The notes below the pieces were generated by a model that was given only the letters and a program-made list of their open reading frames with translations, was not told where the DNA came from and made no database searches. From Pyxidicoccus caerfyrddinensis (lineage in GTDB: Bacteria > Myxococcota > Myxococcia > Myxococcales > Myxococcaceae), in assembly GCF_010894405.1 (NCBI RefSeq), contig NZ_JAAIYA010000002.1, forward strand, positions 62,001 to 126,000: 64,000 nucleotides of DNA, read 5' to 3'. The position numbers and the translations under genes are program-made. Of the stretch, positions 35,827 through 45,591 are shown in pieces. Positions within the stretch are counted from its first letter, which is position 1; every line of letters starts with the position of its first letter.

Positions 35827-37662
35827 CTAGAGGCCGCTGCCCGGGTGCTGAGTATGACAGGCCCCGGTGCACTGCTGGAACGGCGTGCGGTCGTTCCCCA
35901 CGTACATGCTCTCGATGGGTCCGAACTGCGCCACGTGGGAGTCCGGGTAGGACTTGTGGCAGGACAGGCAGGCGGCCTTGCTGGTGCGCTGGATGCTCGC
36001 CTTCGTCAAGTGACAGGAAGAGCACTTCTCCAGGGGGGCGTCGAAGCGGTTGGAGCGTGAGTGGATGAAGTGGGTCCGCACGAAGATGGGGCCCTCCAGC
36101 TCGAACTCCAGGGGGGCGTGGCAGCCGGCACAGGCGGCGCGGTTGTCATTGGCATGCAGCACCTGGCTCAGCTCGCCACCCTGGCTGTGGCAGCTGTTGC
36201 AGGGGCCGGTGGTGAGGGTGGCCTGGGTGTGCTGCGGCGTGCCCACCTGGATTTCAATCGTCGTGGAGCCGGGCAGGTCCTCACCCAGATACACGCGGCG
36301 GCCCTTGGCCGTCACCAGGTAGGTGCCGGGGGCGGCGTTCGCCGGGACGGTGAACGTCCAGGTGTCCGTGTTGATTTGATTCCAGAGGTTCGGGTCGATG
36401 AAGGCGCCGCCGAACAGGACGTTGGCGAAGGGGAACGTCGTGAACTGGGCGAAGACGCCGTCGCGCTCCGGGGTGGCCACCACCTGCGCGTCGATGTCCG
36501 GGTCGAGGAACGCGCCGAGCTCGACGATGGAGCGGACGGGCTGGATGTTCTGCGCGGGGCCGATGATCTGCGCCATCAGCATGCGCTCGCGGTGCTTGCG
36601 GCGGTAGTACGTCGTCGTCGCGTCGAAGAAGGCCCGGTAGTACTGGAGGCCGGACTCGGTGCCATCCGGCGCCACCTCGTTGTAGGGCGGCAGCACGCCC
36701 TTGGGGTGCAGGCGCTTGCCCGCTCCGTCCCGCAGGGTGAGCTGGAAGGTGATGTCACTGCCCGGCGCATAGGTTCCGTTCGGCCGCGGCGGGGTGAGGG
36801 CCGCGAGCTCCAGCTTGAAACCGTAGGAGTACTCGGGGTTCTTCACCTGCTCGACGGGGATTTCGTAGGGGGCGAACGGGCGCAGGCTCCAGCGCAGGCG
36901 CAGGGCGCGGGTGTTCGGCTGGAAGGTGAGCGTGTGCGCCTTGGCGTGGTCATACGCGTTGCGCAGCTCCACGAGCGCCTCCTCCTCGAAGGCGGTGGAG
37001 CCCGAGCAGTCCGTCTTGGTGGCGCAGCCCGTGGCCGTCTGGATGGCGCGGAAGCGGCGGACGAAGAAGTCGTCGCTCTCCGTGCGGCGCGTGTACTCGC
37101 TGCCGGCATTCACCAGCACCGGCGCGCCGGTGAGACGGCCGTGCTGGTCCACCGGCTCCACCGTGAAGAAGCTGGGCACGTCCATCCAGGCCGCGGCCCG
37201 GTAGAAGCGGCGGCGGGTGAAGGGCGCGCCCAGGCCCGTGGACTCCTGGTCCGCCACGCGCACGCCGGCCCAGCCCAGGCCCGCGAAGTCGCTGTCGGTG
37301 CGCAGGGACTTCAGGCCCTCGTCCGTGGTGGCCTGCACGATGGCGCGGATGTCGATCTGGTTGATGAAGAAGGTGCCGCCCGCGCGTACGCGCACCGGCT
37401 TGCCCTCGCCATTGTGTACTTCCAGGGCCAGTGCCACCGGCTTGACGGACCCGGGACGCAGCGCGTCCGACTCCGTCACCGCCTGGGACTGCTCCTCCAC
37501 CGCGACGTCACTTCCCAGCTCACCGGACACGTCCGGTCCGCCGCAGGCGAGCATCAGGCTCGCGAGGGAAGCGAGCAGGGCCGCGCGGCAGGTCGCCAGG
37601 ACGGAGGGCATGCGCGAAGCAGACTGCTCGCGGCTCGCCCGGGGGGCTCCAAGACCACCCAT
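35827..37662 (-). CDS. Pentaheme c-type cytochrome lipoprotein
   Basis: A 611-residue outer-membrane-type lipoprotein with c-type hemes. ATG 37662 follows GAGGAG at a good distance; an ATG 17 codons on lacks one. The lipobox is SLMLAC (Cys about residue 41). Residues 45-430 form beta-rich domains without heme motifs. The C-terminal 110 residues carry CNSCH, CAGCH, CSSCH, CLSCH, and finally CTGACH (CX3CH). The layout, beta domain then a multiheme module, recalls OmcA/MtrC and multiheme binding proteins, suggesting electron transfer to or from an extracellular partner. It stands near the FIST operon (36-base gap on the same strand), so the two could be co-transcribed. Confidence 0.85.
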   Translation of the reverse strand: MGGLGAPRASREQSASRMPSVLATCRAALLASLASLMLACGGPDVSGELGSDVAVEEQSQAVTESDALRPGSVKPVALALEVHNGEGKPVRVRAGGTFFINQIDIRAIVQATTDEGLKSLRTDSDFAGLGWAGVRVADQESTGLGAPFTRRRFYRAAAWMDVPSFFTVEPVDQHGRLTGAPVLVNAGSEYTRRTESDDFFVRRFRAIQTATGCATKTDCSGSTAFEEEALVELRNAYDHAKAHTLTFQPNTRALRLRWSLRPFAPYEIPVEQVKNPEYSYGFKLELAALTPPRPNGTYAPGSDITFQLTLRDGAGKRLHPKGVLPPYNEVAPDGTESGLQYYRAFFDATTTYYRRKHRERMLMAQIIGPAQNIQPVRSIVELGAFLDPDIDAQVVATPERDGVFAQFTTFPFANVLFGGAFIDPNLWNQINTDTWTFTVPANAAPGTYLVTAKGRRVYLGEDLPGSTTIEIQVGTPQHTQATLTTGPCNSCHSQGGELSQVLHANDNRAACAGCHAPLEFELEGPIFVRTHFIHSRSNRFDAPLEKCSSCHLTKASIQRTSKAACLSCHKSYPDSHVAQFGPIESMYVGNDRTPFQQCTGACHTQHPGSGL

Positions 37663-37809
37663 GGTGAATCTCCTCGTACGTAGTTGAAGGCACCCTCATG
37701 GCGCCCCCCGGCCAGCGGACCCTGTGGCCCGTCGCCCGGGGGGGCGGTGAGGGCGGGGTCTCTCCCGTTTCCGGGTTTCCCCGGATCGAGCCTTTTTAGC
37801 CGTACGAAG

Positions 37810-37837
37810 AATATCTGCAATGAACAGAGCAATTCAA
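37810..37837 (-). promoter_or_regulatory. Candidate promoter of the pentaheme gene
   Basis: An AT-rich island (about 37795-37880) upstream of the pentaheme gene. On the minus strand, TTGAAT (37832-37837) and GATATT (37810-37815) lie 16 bases apart, a weak vegetative-type pair; the transcript would have a leader of about 140 bases. Confidence 0.3.
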
Positions 37838-37925
37838 CTTAGGGGCGAAATATCCGCTGTAATCCAAACCATTAGTGTTGTCGGGTGGATAGGCGAGTGA
37901 CCGAGGGTGAAGTCGTGCCCCAAAG

Positions 37926-39782
37926 TTACGCTCGTGCTTCCGAGGGCAGGCAGGCCTCCGTGCGGGGAGTTCGGGGCAGTTCAACCGTGAATTCCGCGCC
38001 TTCTCCGGCGCGGCTGTGGACCTGGATGGAGCCGCCGTGGGCCTCCACCAATTGGCGGACGATGTAGAGGCCCAGGCCGGTGCCGGGGTGGTGGCCTCCG
38101 TCGTGGACGCGCTGGAAGCGGCAGAAGAGGCGTTGCTGGGCCTCGGTGGAGATGCCGATGCCGGCGTCCTTCACGGTGAAGCGGGCGTGGTCGGCGTCGG
38201 CGTGGACGCGCACCTCCACGGGCTGGCCCCGGCCGAACTTGAGGGCGTTGCTGACGAGGTTGGTGACGACGCGGTCCAGGCGCTGTCTGTCCCAGAGGCC
38301 GGTGGCGTCCTCGTCCACGCGCAGGGTGAGGGCGCAGCCGGCGGCGGTGGCCTGGTCGCCGTGGCGCTCCACCACCTCGCGCACCAGCTTGGCCAGGTCG
38401 AGCTCCTCGGTATCCAGCACCATGCGGCCGGCGGACAGGCGCGACAGGTCCAGCAGGTTGTGCACCAGCCGGCCCAGGCGCCGCGTCTCCATCTCCGCCC
38501 CGGCCAGCCCGTCGCGCATGCGCGGGTCATGCGAGGTGGTGTTGGCGCCCTCCAGCATGCGCAGCCGCCGCAGCCGGAGCTGGAGCGAGCTGAGCGGGTT
38601 GCCCAAATCGTGCGCCGCCACGCCGATGAGCTCGAGCGCGTCCTTCGCCTCGGCCAGCAGGCGCGCGTTGTCCAGCGCGAGCGCGGCGCGCGCGGCCAGC
38701 TCCTCCATGAAGGCGCGGTCCACTTCGCCGAAGCGGCGGTGGGGGCCGGTGGACATGAGGCACAGCGCGCCCAGCACGCGGGTGCCCACGGCCAGCGGCA
38801 CGGTGAGGGCGGACGTCACGCCCAGCGTGCGCAGCAGCTCGCCGTACGCGGTGCCGGCCAGCGCCTGCGACGTGCGCGCCGCGTCCAATTCGGGCAGCAG
38901 CTCGCCGCGGCCGGTGCGCACCACGCGCGAGGGGCCCACCTCGCCGTCGTCCGGGCAGCGCAGGAGCGGCTCCCAGATGCGGCCGGCGGCGTCCATGTCC
39001 GCGCACGCCACGGCCTGCGGCCGCACGGTGCCGTCCTCACCGGGGACGAAGAGGATGCAGGCGTCGGCGACCTCGGGCACGCACAGGCGCGTGAGGGCCT
39101 CGCCCACCTCGCGCGCGCCGGACAGCGGCTGGAGGACGCGGCCGGCCTCGGCGAAGAGGGCCTGGGCGCGCTCCATGCGGCGGCGCTCGGTGATGTCGCG
39201 CGTCACCTGCGCGAAGCCGCGCAGCCGGCCGCGGCCGTCGTGCAGCGCGCTGAGCAGCGTCTCCGCCCAGAAGCGCGTGCCGTCGCGGCGCACGCGCCAG
39301 CCCTCGGCCAGCAGGCGCCCCTCGCGCGCGGCGCGCTCCTGGTGCGCGCGGGGCACCCCCGCGGCGACCTCGTCCTCCGGGTAGAGCCGGTCCGCCTCGC
39401 GGCCGATGACGTCCGCCTCCGACCAGCCGCTGAGCCGCGCCGCGCCCGCGCTCCACGCGGTGACGCGGCCGGCCCTGTCGAGGAAGCACAGCGCGTAGTC
39501 CGTCACGCCGTCCATGAGGAGCTGGAGGCGCTGCTCGCTGTGCTCGTGCCGGGCGTGGAGCGGCGCCAGGGAGCGGTGGAGCACGAAGCCCAGCGCGCCC
39601 ACCCCGGCCAGTCCCACCAGCCCCGCCACCAGCGCCTGGGGCAGCGCGCCGGGCGTGGCCTCCTGGGTGATGAGGTGACCGTAGACTGCGGACAGCAGCG
39701 TCCCGAGGAGCAGCACTCCGGCCAGCAGGCATGCGGACAGACCTGCCCCAACTCGCTGAGCGAACGTCCAACGGCGCATCAT
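37926..39782 (-). CDS. Membrane-bound PAS-GAF histidine kinase
   Basis: A 618-residue sensor kinase. The start is taken as ATG 39782, with GGGGAG 7 bases upstream (a second ATG follows directly). Two membrane helices (about residues 10-32 and 47-68) are followed by PAS (about 85-205, ending GFAQVTRDITERRR), GAF (about 215-370), HisKA with AAHDLGNPLSSLQ (His in HDLGN, not the usual HELRT) and HATPase with NLVSNALKF, DAGIGI and PGTGLGLYI. There is no receiver and no adjacent regulator. It is an orphan kinase of the type myxobacteria have in large numbers. It precedes a 250-base gap and the helicase. Confidence 0.92.
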   Translation of the reverse strand: MMRRWTFAQRVGAGLSACLLAGVLLLGTLLSAVYGHLITQEATPGALPQALVAGLVGLAGVGALGFVLHRSLAPLHARHEHSEQRLQLLMDGVTDYALCFLDRAGRVTAWSAGAARLSGWSEADVIGREADRLYPEDEVAAGVPRAHQERAAREGRLLAEGWRVRRDGTRFWAETLLSALHDGRGRLRGFAQVTRDITERRRMERAQALFAEAGRVLQPLSGAREVGEALTRLCVPEVADACILFVPGEDGTVRPQAVACADMDAAGRIWEPLLRCPDDGEVGPSRVVRTGRGELLPELDAARTSQALAGTAYGELLRTLGVTSALTVPLAVGTRVLGALCLMSTGPHRRFGEVDRAFMEELAARAALALDNARLLAEAKDALELIGVAAHDLGNPLSSLQLRLRRLRMLEGANTTSHDPRMRDGLAGAEMETRRLGRLVHNLLDLSRLSAGRMVLDTEELDLAKLVREVVERHGDQATAAGCALTLRVDEDATGLWDRQRLDRVVTNLVSNALKFGRGQPVEVRVHADADHARFTVKDAGIGISTEAQQRLFCRFQRVHDGGHHPGTGLGLYIVRQLVEAHGGSIQVHSRAGEGAEFTVELPRTPRTEACLPSEARA

Positions 39783-40033
39783 TTGGCACTCCCCCCCAGC
39801 CGCTCCGGGAAACCCCGTACGGCAGGCAAGGTCAGCATCACCGATGTGAAGCACTGAAAACATCACCCCATTGGACGGGGCGGATCCGACCCGCGAGGGT
39901 TGTGATCAGCCAGGGGCAGGACATTCGCTGGTAGGCCCGGAGGCGCGCGGGGCGTCGTCGACGGAATGGCCTTCGTGATGCCAGGGGGTTATGAGGCGAA
40001 CCCCCCATTTCGGGGGGCCCTGCGTTCAAGCCC

Positions 40034-43000
40034 ATGTCCCTCGTCGAAGGTTCCAAGGTCCGCTACCTCCCGCAGCCCGAATGGGGTGTGGGACACCTGA
40101 TGTCTTTTCAGGAGGAGGGCGCCAAGGCGCTCGTCTCCTTCCCGGCCCGGGAGGATGCGCCGGTGCTGGTGTCCACCAAGGGCGGCGCGCTGGTCCAGTA
40201 CGCGCTGCCGCCGGGCGAGCCGGTGCTGACGTACAAGGGAAGGCTGGCCCTGGTCATCCGCGAGGAGCCGGGCGCGCGCGGCCTGCGCCGCTACGTGCTG
40301 CGCTACGCGGACGACGGCGAGGAGGACGAGCTCCCCGAGTCCGAGGTGCGCGCGCTGCCGCCGCGCTCAGACTTGCTGTCCACGCTGCGCGAGGGGCGCG
40401 TGGGCGACTCGAAGGCCTTCATGCTGCGCAAGCAGGCGCTGGTGCTGGACGACGAGCGCCGCTGCGACGCGCTGGGCGCGCTGCTGGCCAGCCGCATCAT
40501 GGTGAAGCCGCACCAGGTGGGCGTGGTGCAGCGCGTGCTGTCCGCGCGCCGGCCCCGCTTCGTGCTGGCGGACGAGGTGGGCCTGGGCAAGACGATTGAA
40601 GCGGGCATGGTGTTCAGCGCGCTGCGCCTGTCGGGCCTGGCGCGCCGGTGCCTCGTGGTGGCGCCCAGCCACCTCACCGTTCAGTGGCTGGTGGAGCTGT
40701 TCCACAAGTTCAACCAGCTCTTCACGCTGATGGACTCGGACCGCTACGAGCAGTCCCTCAAGGAGGCGCCGGGCGTCTCCCCGTGGGCGCGCTTCCCGCT
40801 GGTGGTGACGAGTCTGGAGTTGCTGTCGCGCAGCGCCGAGCACCGCCGCGAGCTGGCCGGCGAGGACGCCTTCTGGGACCTGGTCATCGTCGACGAGGCG
40901 CACCACCTCAAGGGCGAGAAGGCCTTCGAGTCGGCGAAGGTGCTCGCGGGCAACTCATGGGGCCTGTTGCTGCTCACCGCCACGCCCATGCAGTTGGACC
41001 CGGCGGAGTACCACGGGCTGCTCACGCTCATCGACGCGGGCACCGCGCCCACGGTGGCGGGCTTCGAGGAGCGGCTCAAGCGTCAGGAGGAGCTGTCCTC
41101 CGCGGTGCGCGCGCTGATGGAGGGTGGCAAGCCCTCCACCGCGGTGCAGGCGCTGGCGAAGCGCTTCCCCGAGGACGCGAAGCTCGCGGCGCTGAAGGAC
41201 AGGGACGCGCTGCTCCAGCACCTCGCGGAGACGTACAGCCTCAGTGACAGGCTGGTGCGCAACCGCCGCGCGGTGGTGGGTGGTTTCTCCACGCGCCGGC
41301 TGCACCGGCACCCGGTGGAGCTGCCCGCCGAGGAGCTGAAGGTCCGCGACGCCGCGCTGGCGACGCTGGCCGAGGGCTCGCTGCGAGGCGCGCCGCTGGG
41401 CAACGTGCTGCGCCGGCTGGAGTCCAGCCCCGCCGCCTTCGCGGGCGCGGTGAAGGCCAACCCCGTCTTCAAGGGCAAGGCGGATGCGCTGCGGCTGCCC
41501 ACGCGCGACGCGAAATTCACCGCGTTCCTCGGCGTGCTGCGCGGCGTCTGGAAGACGGAGCCGGCGGCGAAGGTGCTCGTCTTCACGGAGAGCCGCGACA
41601 CGCTGGACGCGCTCCAGTCCGAGCTGGGCCGCGAGGGCGTGGAGGCGCTGGGCTACCACGGCGACTTGCCGCTGGTGGAGCGCGACAGGCAGGTGGCGCG
41701 CTTCAGAGACCCCGAAGGCCCCAAGGTGCTGCTGTGCACGGAGGTGGGCGGCGAGGGCCGCAACTTCCAGTTCGCGCACCACCTGGTGCACTACGATTTG
41801 CCCTGGAGCCCGGCCACGGTGGAGCAGCGCATCGGCCGCCTGGACCGCATCGGCCAGACGCACCCGGTGGAAATCCACGTCTTCGACCCGGCGGGCACGC
41901 TGGCGTCGGACGTGCTGATGCTGCTGGCGGATGCCGTCGGCGTCTTCGGCGAGACGGTGGGTGGCCTGGACGCGGTGCTGGAAGAGGTGGAGGACCGGCT
42001 CGCGGAGCTGGCGCTGCTGCCTCGCGAGGCACGCGTGGCGTACGCCCAGGAGCTGAAGGCGAAGGTGGAGGCCGCGCGCGCGCAGGTGAAGCGCGCGTAT
42101 GACCCGCTGCTGGACGTGCGCAGCTTCGACAAGCCGGCGGTGGAGCGGCTGGTGAAGCGCGCCCAGGAGCGCATGGGCATCGAGGCCGACGAGGACGAGG
42201 ACGAGGACGGCGAGGCCCCGAGCGTCGAGGACGGCCTGTGGGGCGTGGCGCGTGACCTGGACGAGCGCCTGGAGGAGAGCGTCACCGAGCTGGCGCGCCG
42301 CGTGGGCATCGGCGTGGACGTGGACGAGCAGGTGGAGGCCTTCCAGGTGGCCTTCCAGTTCGGCCACGCGCTGAAGGTGGACGGGCTGCCGGGCCTCGAC
42401 GTGATGGAGGACCGGACGCTCTTGGGCACCTTCTGGCGCGACACGGCGGTGGAGGCGGAGGAGCTGGAGTACTTCGCCACCGGCCACTCGTTGGTGGAGG
42501 CCCTCTTCGGCTTCCTGCGCGACGGGCCCTACGGGCGCAGCGGGTTCCGCTTCATCGAGAAGCGCGGGCCGATGAAGGCGCGCGGCCTGGAGGTGCTGTA
42601 CCACGTGCAGCTCCCGGAGCCGGAGGACACCTCCCCGGGCGCGCGCGTGCCCAGCCGCCAACTGGCGCGCTTCCTGGAACGCACGCTGCTGCACGTGGCG
42701 GTGGTGGAGGGCGCCAGTGGCCCGAAGGCGGACACCACGGTGCTGTCAGCGCTGGAGACCGACGGCCGCGCGCTCAAGGGCGACGAGGTGAATCGCGCCT
42801 TCCCGGGCTTCGGCCCCTTCGTGGACGCGGCCGTGCCGGTGGCCCAGAAGGCCGCGGAGGCGGACCTGGCGAAGCTGGCCACCCGCGCGCGGAAGGCGAT
42901 TGAGGCCGAGCGCGACGCGGCGGCCGAGCGCCTGCGCCTCTCCCTGGCCCACCAGGGCCTGAAGGCCGACGCGGTGGAGGCGCAGCTGGACGCCGAGCGC

Positions 43001-43084
43001 ACCCACTACGAGCGGCTGCTCAAGGCGCTGGCGGGCGCGAAGGTCGTCCTCGACTCCGCTTGCGGCTTCGTCATCAATCGCTGA
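40034..43084 (+). CDS. RapA/HepA-like SNF2-family helicase
   Basis: A 1016-residue Swi2/Snf2 ATPase. The N-terminus (1-95) looks Tudor/SH3-like (VRYLPQPEWGVGHLM), as in RapA. ATPase motifs are DEVGLGKTIEAGMVF (Walker A, Lys in GKT), VVAPSHLTVQW, IVDEAHHLKG (DEAH box) and LLLTATPMQLD; the C-terminal half of the motor has VFTESRDTL, STEVGGEGRNFQ-type and LPWSPATVEQRIGRLDRIGQ. Residues 640-1016 are acidic and helical, RapA-like in placement. RapA recycles RNA polymerase in E. coli; an equivalent role here is inferred. ATG 40034 (MSLVEGSKVR). Confidence 0.9.
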   Translation: MSLVEGSKVRYLPQPEWGVGHLMSFQEEGAKALVSFPAREDAPVLVSTKGGALVQYALPPGEPVLTYKGRLALVIREEPGARGLRRYVLRYADDGEEDELPESEVRALPPRSDLLSTLREGRVGDSKAFMLRKQALVLDDERRCDALGALLASRIMVKPHQVGVVQRVLSARRPRFVLADEVGLGKTIEAGMVFSALRLSGLARRCLVVAPSHLTVQWLVELFHKFNQLFTLMDSDRYEQSLKEAPGVSPWARFPLVVTSLELLSRSAEHRRELAGEDAFWDLVIVDEAHHLKGEKAFESAKVLAGNSWGLLLLTATPMQLDPAEYHGLLTLIDAGTAPTVAGFEERLKRQEELSSAVRALMEGGKPSTAVQALAKRFPEDAKLAALKDRDALLQHLAETYSLSDRLVRNRRAVVGGFSTRRLHRHPVELPAEELKVRDAALATLAEGSLRGAPLGNVLRRLESSPAAFAGAVKANPVFKGKADALRLPTRDAKFTAFLGVLRGVWKTEPAAKVLVFTESRDTLDALQSELGREGVEALGYHGDLPLVERDRQVARFRDPEGPKVLLCTEVGGEGRNFQFAHHLVHYDLPWSPATVEQRIGRLDRIGQTHPVEIHVFDPAGTLASDVLMLLADAVGVFGETVGGLDAVLEEVEDRLAELALLPREARVAYAQELKAKVEAARAQVKRAYDPLLDVRSFDKPAVERLVKRAQERMGIEADEDEDEDGEAPSVEDGLWGVARDLDERLEESVTELARRVGIGVDVDEQVEAFQVAFQFGHALKVDGLPGLDVMEDRTLLGTFWRDTAVEAEELEYFATGHSLVEALFGFLRDGPYGRSGFRFIEKRGPMKARGLEVLYHVQLPEPEDTSPGARVPSRQLARFLERTLLHVAVVEGASGPKADTTVLSALETDGRALKGDEVNRAFPGFGPFVDAAVPVAQKAAEADLAKLATRARKAIEAERDAAAERLRLSLAHQGLKADAVEAQLDAERTHYERLLKALAGAKVVLDSACGFVINR

Positions 43085-43105
43085 CGCTCGGGGCAGGCGT
43101 CGTAG

Positions 43106-43125
43106 CGTCTGGCTCGGGCCAGACG
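43106..43125 (+). terminator. Hairpin with TCGG loop after the helicase gene
   Basis: CGTCTGGC (43106-43113) pairs perfectly with GCCAGACG (43118-43125) around a TCGG tetraloop, 21 bases after the helicase stop. A likely terminator. Confidence 0.65.
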
Positions 43126-43146
43126 GTGTAATGTCTGCCCTTGAAC

Positions 43147-43169
43147 GGCCGGGGTCCCCCTCCCCGGCC
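43147..43169 (+). terminator. Second GC-rich hairpin after the helicase gene
   Basis: GGCCGGGG (43147-43154) and CCCCGGCC (43162-43169) form an 8-bp perfect stem with a 7-base loop, 22 bases downstream of the first hairpin. Tandem hairpins probably insulate the pilus-like operon from the helicase. Confidence 0.55.
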
Positions 43170-43237
43170 GCGCACAGCCCGGCTGTACGCGTAACAGTGG
43201 TGCTGTGCGTCAATGTGTGATCCCCGTCCATTTGACC

Positions 43238-43267
43238 GATTCCTCAATCAACCAGAAAAGAGGAATC
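43238..43267 (+). promoter_or_regulatory. Inverted repeat overlapping the TadE-like gene's ribosome site
   Basis: GATTCCTC (43238-43245) and GAGGAATC (43260-43267) are perfect 8-base complements 14 bases apart. GAGGAA is the only good Shine-Dalgarno for ATG 43279. Paired RNA would hide it; alternatively this is a protein-binding palindrome. Confidence 0.5.
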
Positions 43268-43278
43268 CGGTAATAGCC

Positions 43279-44070
43279 ATGGCACACCGGGGCACCGCAG
43301 GGACACGACAGGCAGGGCAGGCGGCGGTGGAGGCCGCGCTGACGCTGCCGTTGGTGGTCTTCCTGGTGCTGGGGACGCTGCAGCTGTTCCTGATGTTGCA
43401 GGCGCGCATCCTCGCCCAGGTGGCGGTGTACCGGGCGGTGCGCGCGGGCAGCCTCAACCACGGCAACTGCCTGCCGATGACGCACGCGGCGCTGGTGACG
43501 ATGCTGCCCACGGTGGCGCGCACCGACACCGCGGAGCGGCTCGCGGATGCCTTCTCGCCCCGGCGCCACAACCACTTCTGGGTGCGCGGCTCCACCGGCG
43601 ACCGCTTCAACGAGCCGATGATTGAAATCGTCCGCGAGTCGCCGGACGCGGGCTGGGTGCAGGGGCTGGATGGCGACGAGGATTTGATGTTCGACCAGCC
43701 CACCAACAACGCCCGTGAGTTGGGGCGGCGCACGTTGGAGATACGGATGGTGGCCTGGTACTACATGCGCATCCCCTTCGCGAACTGGGTGATGAGCCGC
43801 ATGTTCCTGGCCCACTTCCAGCTCCAGCGCTACACGGCCACCAATCCGCTGATGCCCACGCAGAAGCGCGCGGCCTGGTACGGCGAGACGGACGAGACGA
43901 TTGGGCGCGACAGGTGGCCGGGCGGGGACCTGGGCGACCGCATGGTGCGCTGGAGCAACGACGGGCACTTTCTCTTCCCCATCCAGGTCAATGCGGCCAT
44001 GCGGATGATGACGCCCGTGATGTCCGAGTACTTCCAGGGAGGCCCCGCTTGCGCCCTTCACGGTTCATGA
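43279..44070 (+). CDS. TadE-like pseudopilin/membrane-anchored protein
   Basis: A 263-residue protein with the TadE signature: short basic N-terminus, GQAAVEAALTLPLVVFLVLG, one membrane helix (about 17-40), then a globular domain. The Gly/Glu pair at the cleavage-type site GQAAVEAAL fits pre-pseudopilin processing. ATG 43279 is chosen because longer frames have no ribosome site. The rest resembles no protein I know. The stop overlaps the next gene (ATGA). The Tad motor and secretin genes are not in the window. Confidence 0.8.
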   Translation: MAHRGTAGTRQAGQAAVEAALTLPLVVFLVLGTLQLFLMLQARILAQVAVYRAVRAGSLNHGNCLPMTHAALVTMLPTVARTDTAERLADAFSPRRHNHFWVRGSTGDRFNEPMIEIVRESPDAGWVQGLDGDEDLMFDQPTNNARELGRRTLEIRMVAWYYMRIPFANWVMSRMFLAHFQLQRYTATNPLMPTQKRAAWYGETDETIGRDRWPGGDLGDRMVRWSNDGHFLFPIQVNAAMRMMTPVMSEYFQGGPACALHGS

Positions 44071-45590
44071 CCCGCGCACGGCGGGGACAGGCGCTGGTGC
44101 TCTTCGCGCTGACGCTGCTGCTCCTCGCGGTGCTGGTGCTGATGACGCTGGGCTTCGGCATGCGCGCGAAGGAGCGCGTGGAAATCCAGATGGCGGCGGA
44201 CGCGGCGGCCTACAGCCAGGCGGTGGCCACGGCGCGGACGTTCAATGCGATTTCGGTGATGAACCGCGCGCAGGTGGCCCACATGGTGGCCATGGCCGGC
44301 ACGCAGGCGCTCATCAGCCACAGCAGCCAGGAGTACGCGGCGCACAACGTGGTGTGCCCGGGTGAAATCCTGCCCAGCGATTGGTTCACGGCGGACGAGG
44401 CGGCGGCCTCCCAGGTGCTGAGCCTGCAGGGGCAGGCGGGCAACATGTACCGGGCCGGCATGTCCATCTACATCAAGCTGCTGGGTGACCACATCGCGGG
44501 ACAGGAGCTGGCCAAACAGGTCGCCGAGGCGGTCAACCCCGAGCTGCAGGCTCCACCGGCGGGCGCGGAGAAGAGCTTCTCCGAGCTCAACGGCGCCAAT
44601 GCGATTCGCACGCGCGACGACGTCATCAACGCGATGCTGGCGGGCACCAACAACTGCGGCGTCGGGGACGGCGCGGTGTGCCCGTCCGGCGGCAGCACCC
44701 CCGCGCTCAACGCCACCATGGGCAGCATGGGCTGGACGTGGGTGCACAACCGCCCGGGCGGCGGCGCGGCTTTCGGTACCGGTGGCGCGGCGGTGTCCAC
44801 CGGCTTCAAGCACTACAACTCCTCGGCGCAGATGGACTCGTCCCGGTATGACACCGTCTCCGGGCGCAACTCGAATGCGCATGACCATGGGCGCACCGTG
44901 ACGCCCGCGCTCTGCCCCACGCCGCCTCCCGTGCTGCCCGTCGCGAACGACGCGTGGGTGATGTCCGACGAGCGGCAGACGCACGAGGACCAGCACGTGT
45001 ACGGCGCCCGCGCGCCCCCGGGCCAGGCGCCGGAGAATGCCAACCCCGTCTGGGAGATGCACACGCTGGGCGAGTGCGTCGTCTGCCCGGGCATCTGGCC
45101 CTTCTCCATGAGCTACAACACGGCCGAGCTGCAGCGGGGACAGGCCAACCAGTACGGCCAGCCCAAGCTGTACGCCATGCTCTACCGGGACTACGCCAGC
45201 CCCCGGCGGCGGCAGCACCCGGACCCGTGGAACCTCTTCTTCCGCTTCCGCTTCACGGAGGACAGCGACGCGGAGTTCGACAACGCCAGCCCGCTGGGCC
45301 GCGTCGGCCCCACCGGGCGCGAGGACGTGCACCGCAACCAGGTGGCCCTGTCCGCCGGCCTCGTCTACTACCACCGGCCCCGTCCCGCGGCGCAGGGGGG
45401 CGGCTGGAGCGAGCCTCCCAACTTCCTCAACCCCTTCTGGCGCGCGACGCTCGCGAGCCCCGAGGGCTCCGTCGACGACCGGCCCGCGGACAGCCTCGCC
45501 GGCGCGGGCTTCACCGGCCACGCGCGGGCCCTGCGCCGGCTGGTGGGCGAGGGCTACCGGGGCGGTGGCCCGGGCGGGAGGGGGTACTGA
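44067..45590 (+). CDS. TadG/Flp-type putative pilus-assembly protein
   Basis: A 507-residue protein starting at ATG 44067 on the preceding stop. A hydrophobic N-terminal helix (ALVLFALTLLLLAVLVLMTLG region, about 8-30) is followed by AKERVEIQMAADAAAYSQAVATART, the Flp/TadG-like assembly segment, and a long C-terminal region with many Cys (VVCPGE, CVVCPGIWPF). Its length is larger than typical TadE. It is probably exported and disulfide-bonded. Second gene of the four-gene operon. Confidence 0.75.
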   Translation: MTRARRGQALVLFALTLLLLAVLVLMTLGFGMRAKERVEIQMAADAAAYSQAVATARTFNAISVMNRAQVAHMVAMAGTQALISHSSQEYAAHNVVCPGEILPSDWFTADEAAASQVLSLQGQAGNMYRAGMSIYIKLLGDHIAGQELAKQVAEAVNPELQAPPAGAEKSFSELNGANAIRTRDDVINAMLAGTNNCGVGDGAVCPSGGSTPALNATMGSMGWTWVHNRPGGGAAFGTGGAAVSTGFKHYNSSAQMDSSRYDTVSGRNSNAHDHGRTVTPALCPTPPPVLPVANDAWVMSDERQTHEDQHVYGARAPPGQAPENANPVWEMHTLGECVVCPGIWPFSMSYNTAELQRGQANQYGQPKLYAMLYRDYASPRRRQHPDPWNLFFRFRFTEDSDAEFDNASPLGRVGPTGREDVHRNQVALSAGLVYYHRPRPAAQGGGWSEPPNFLNPFWRATLASPEGSVDDRPADSLAGAGFTGHARALRRLVGEGYRGGGPGGRGY

Positions 45591-45591
45591 C

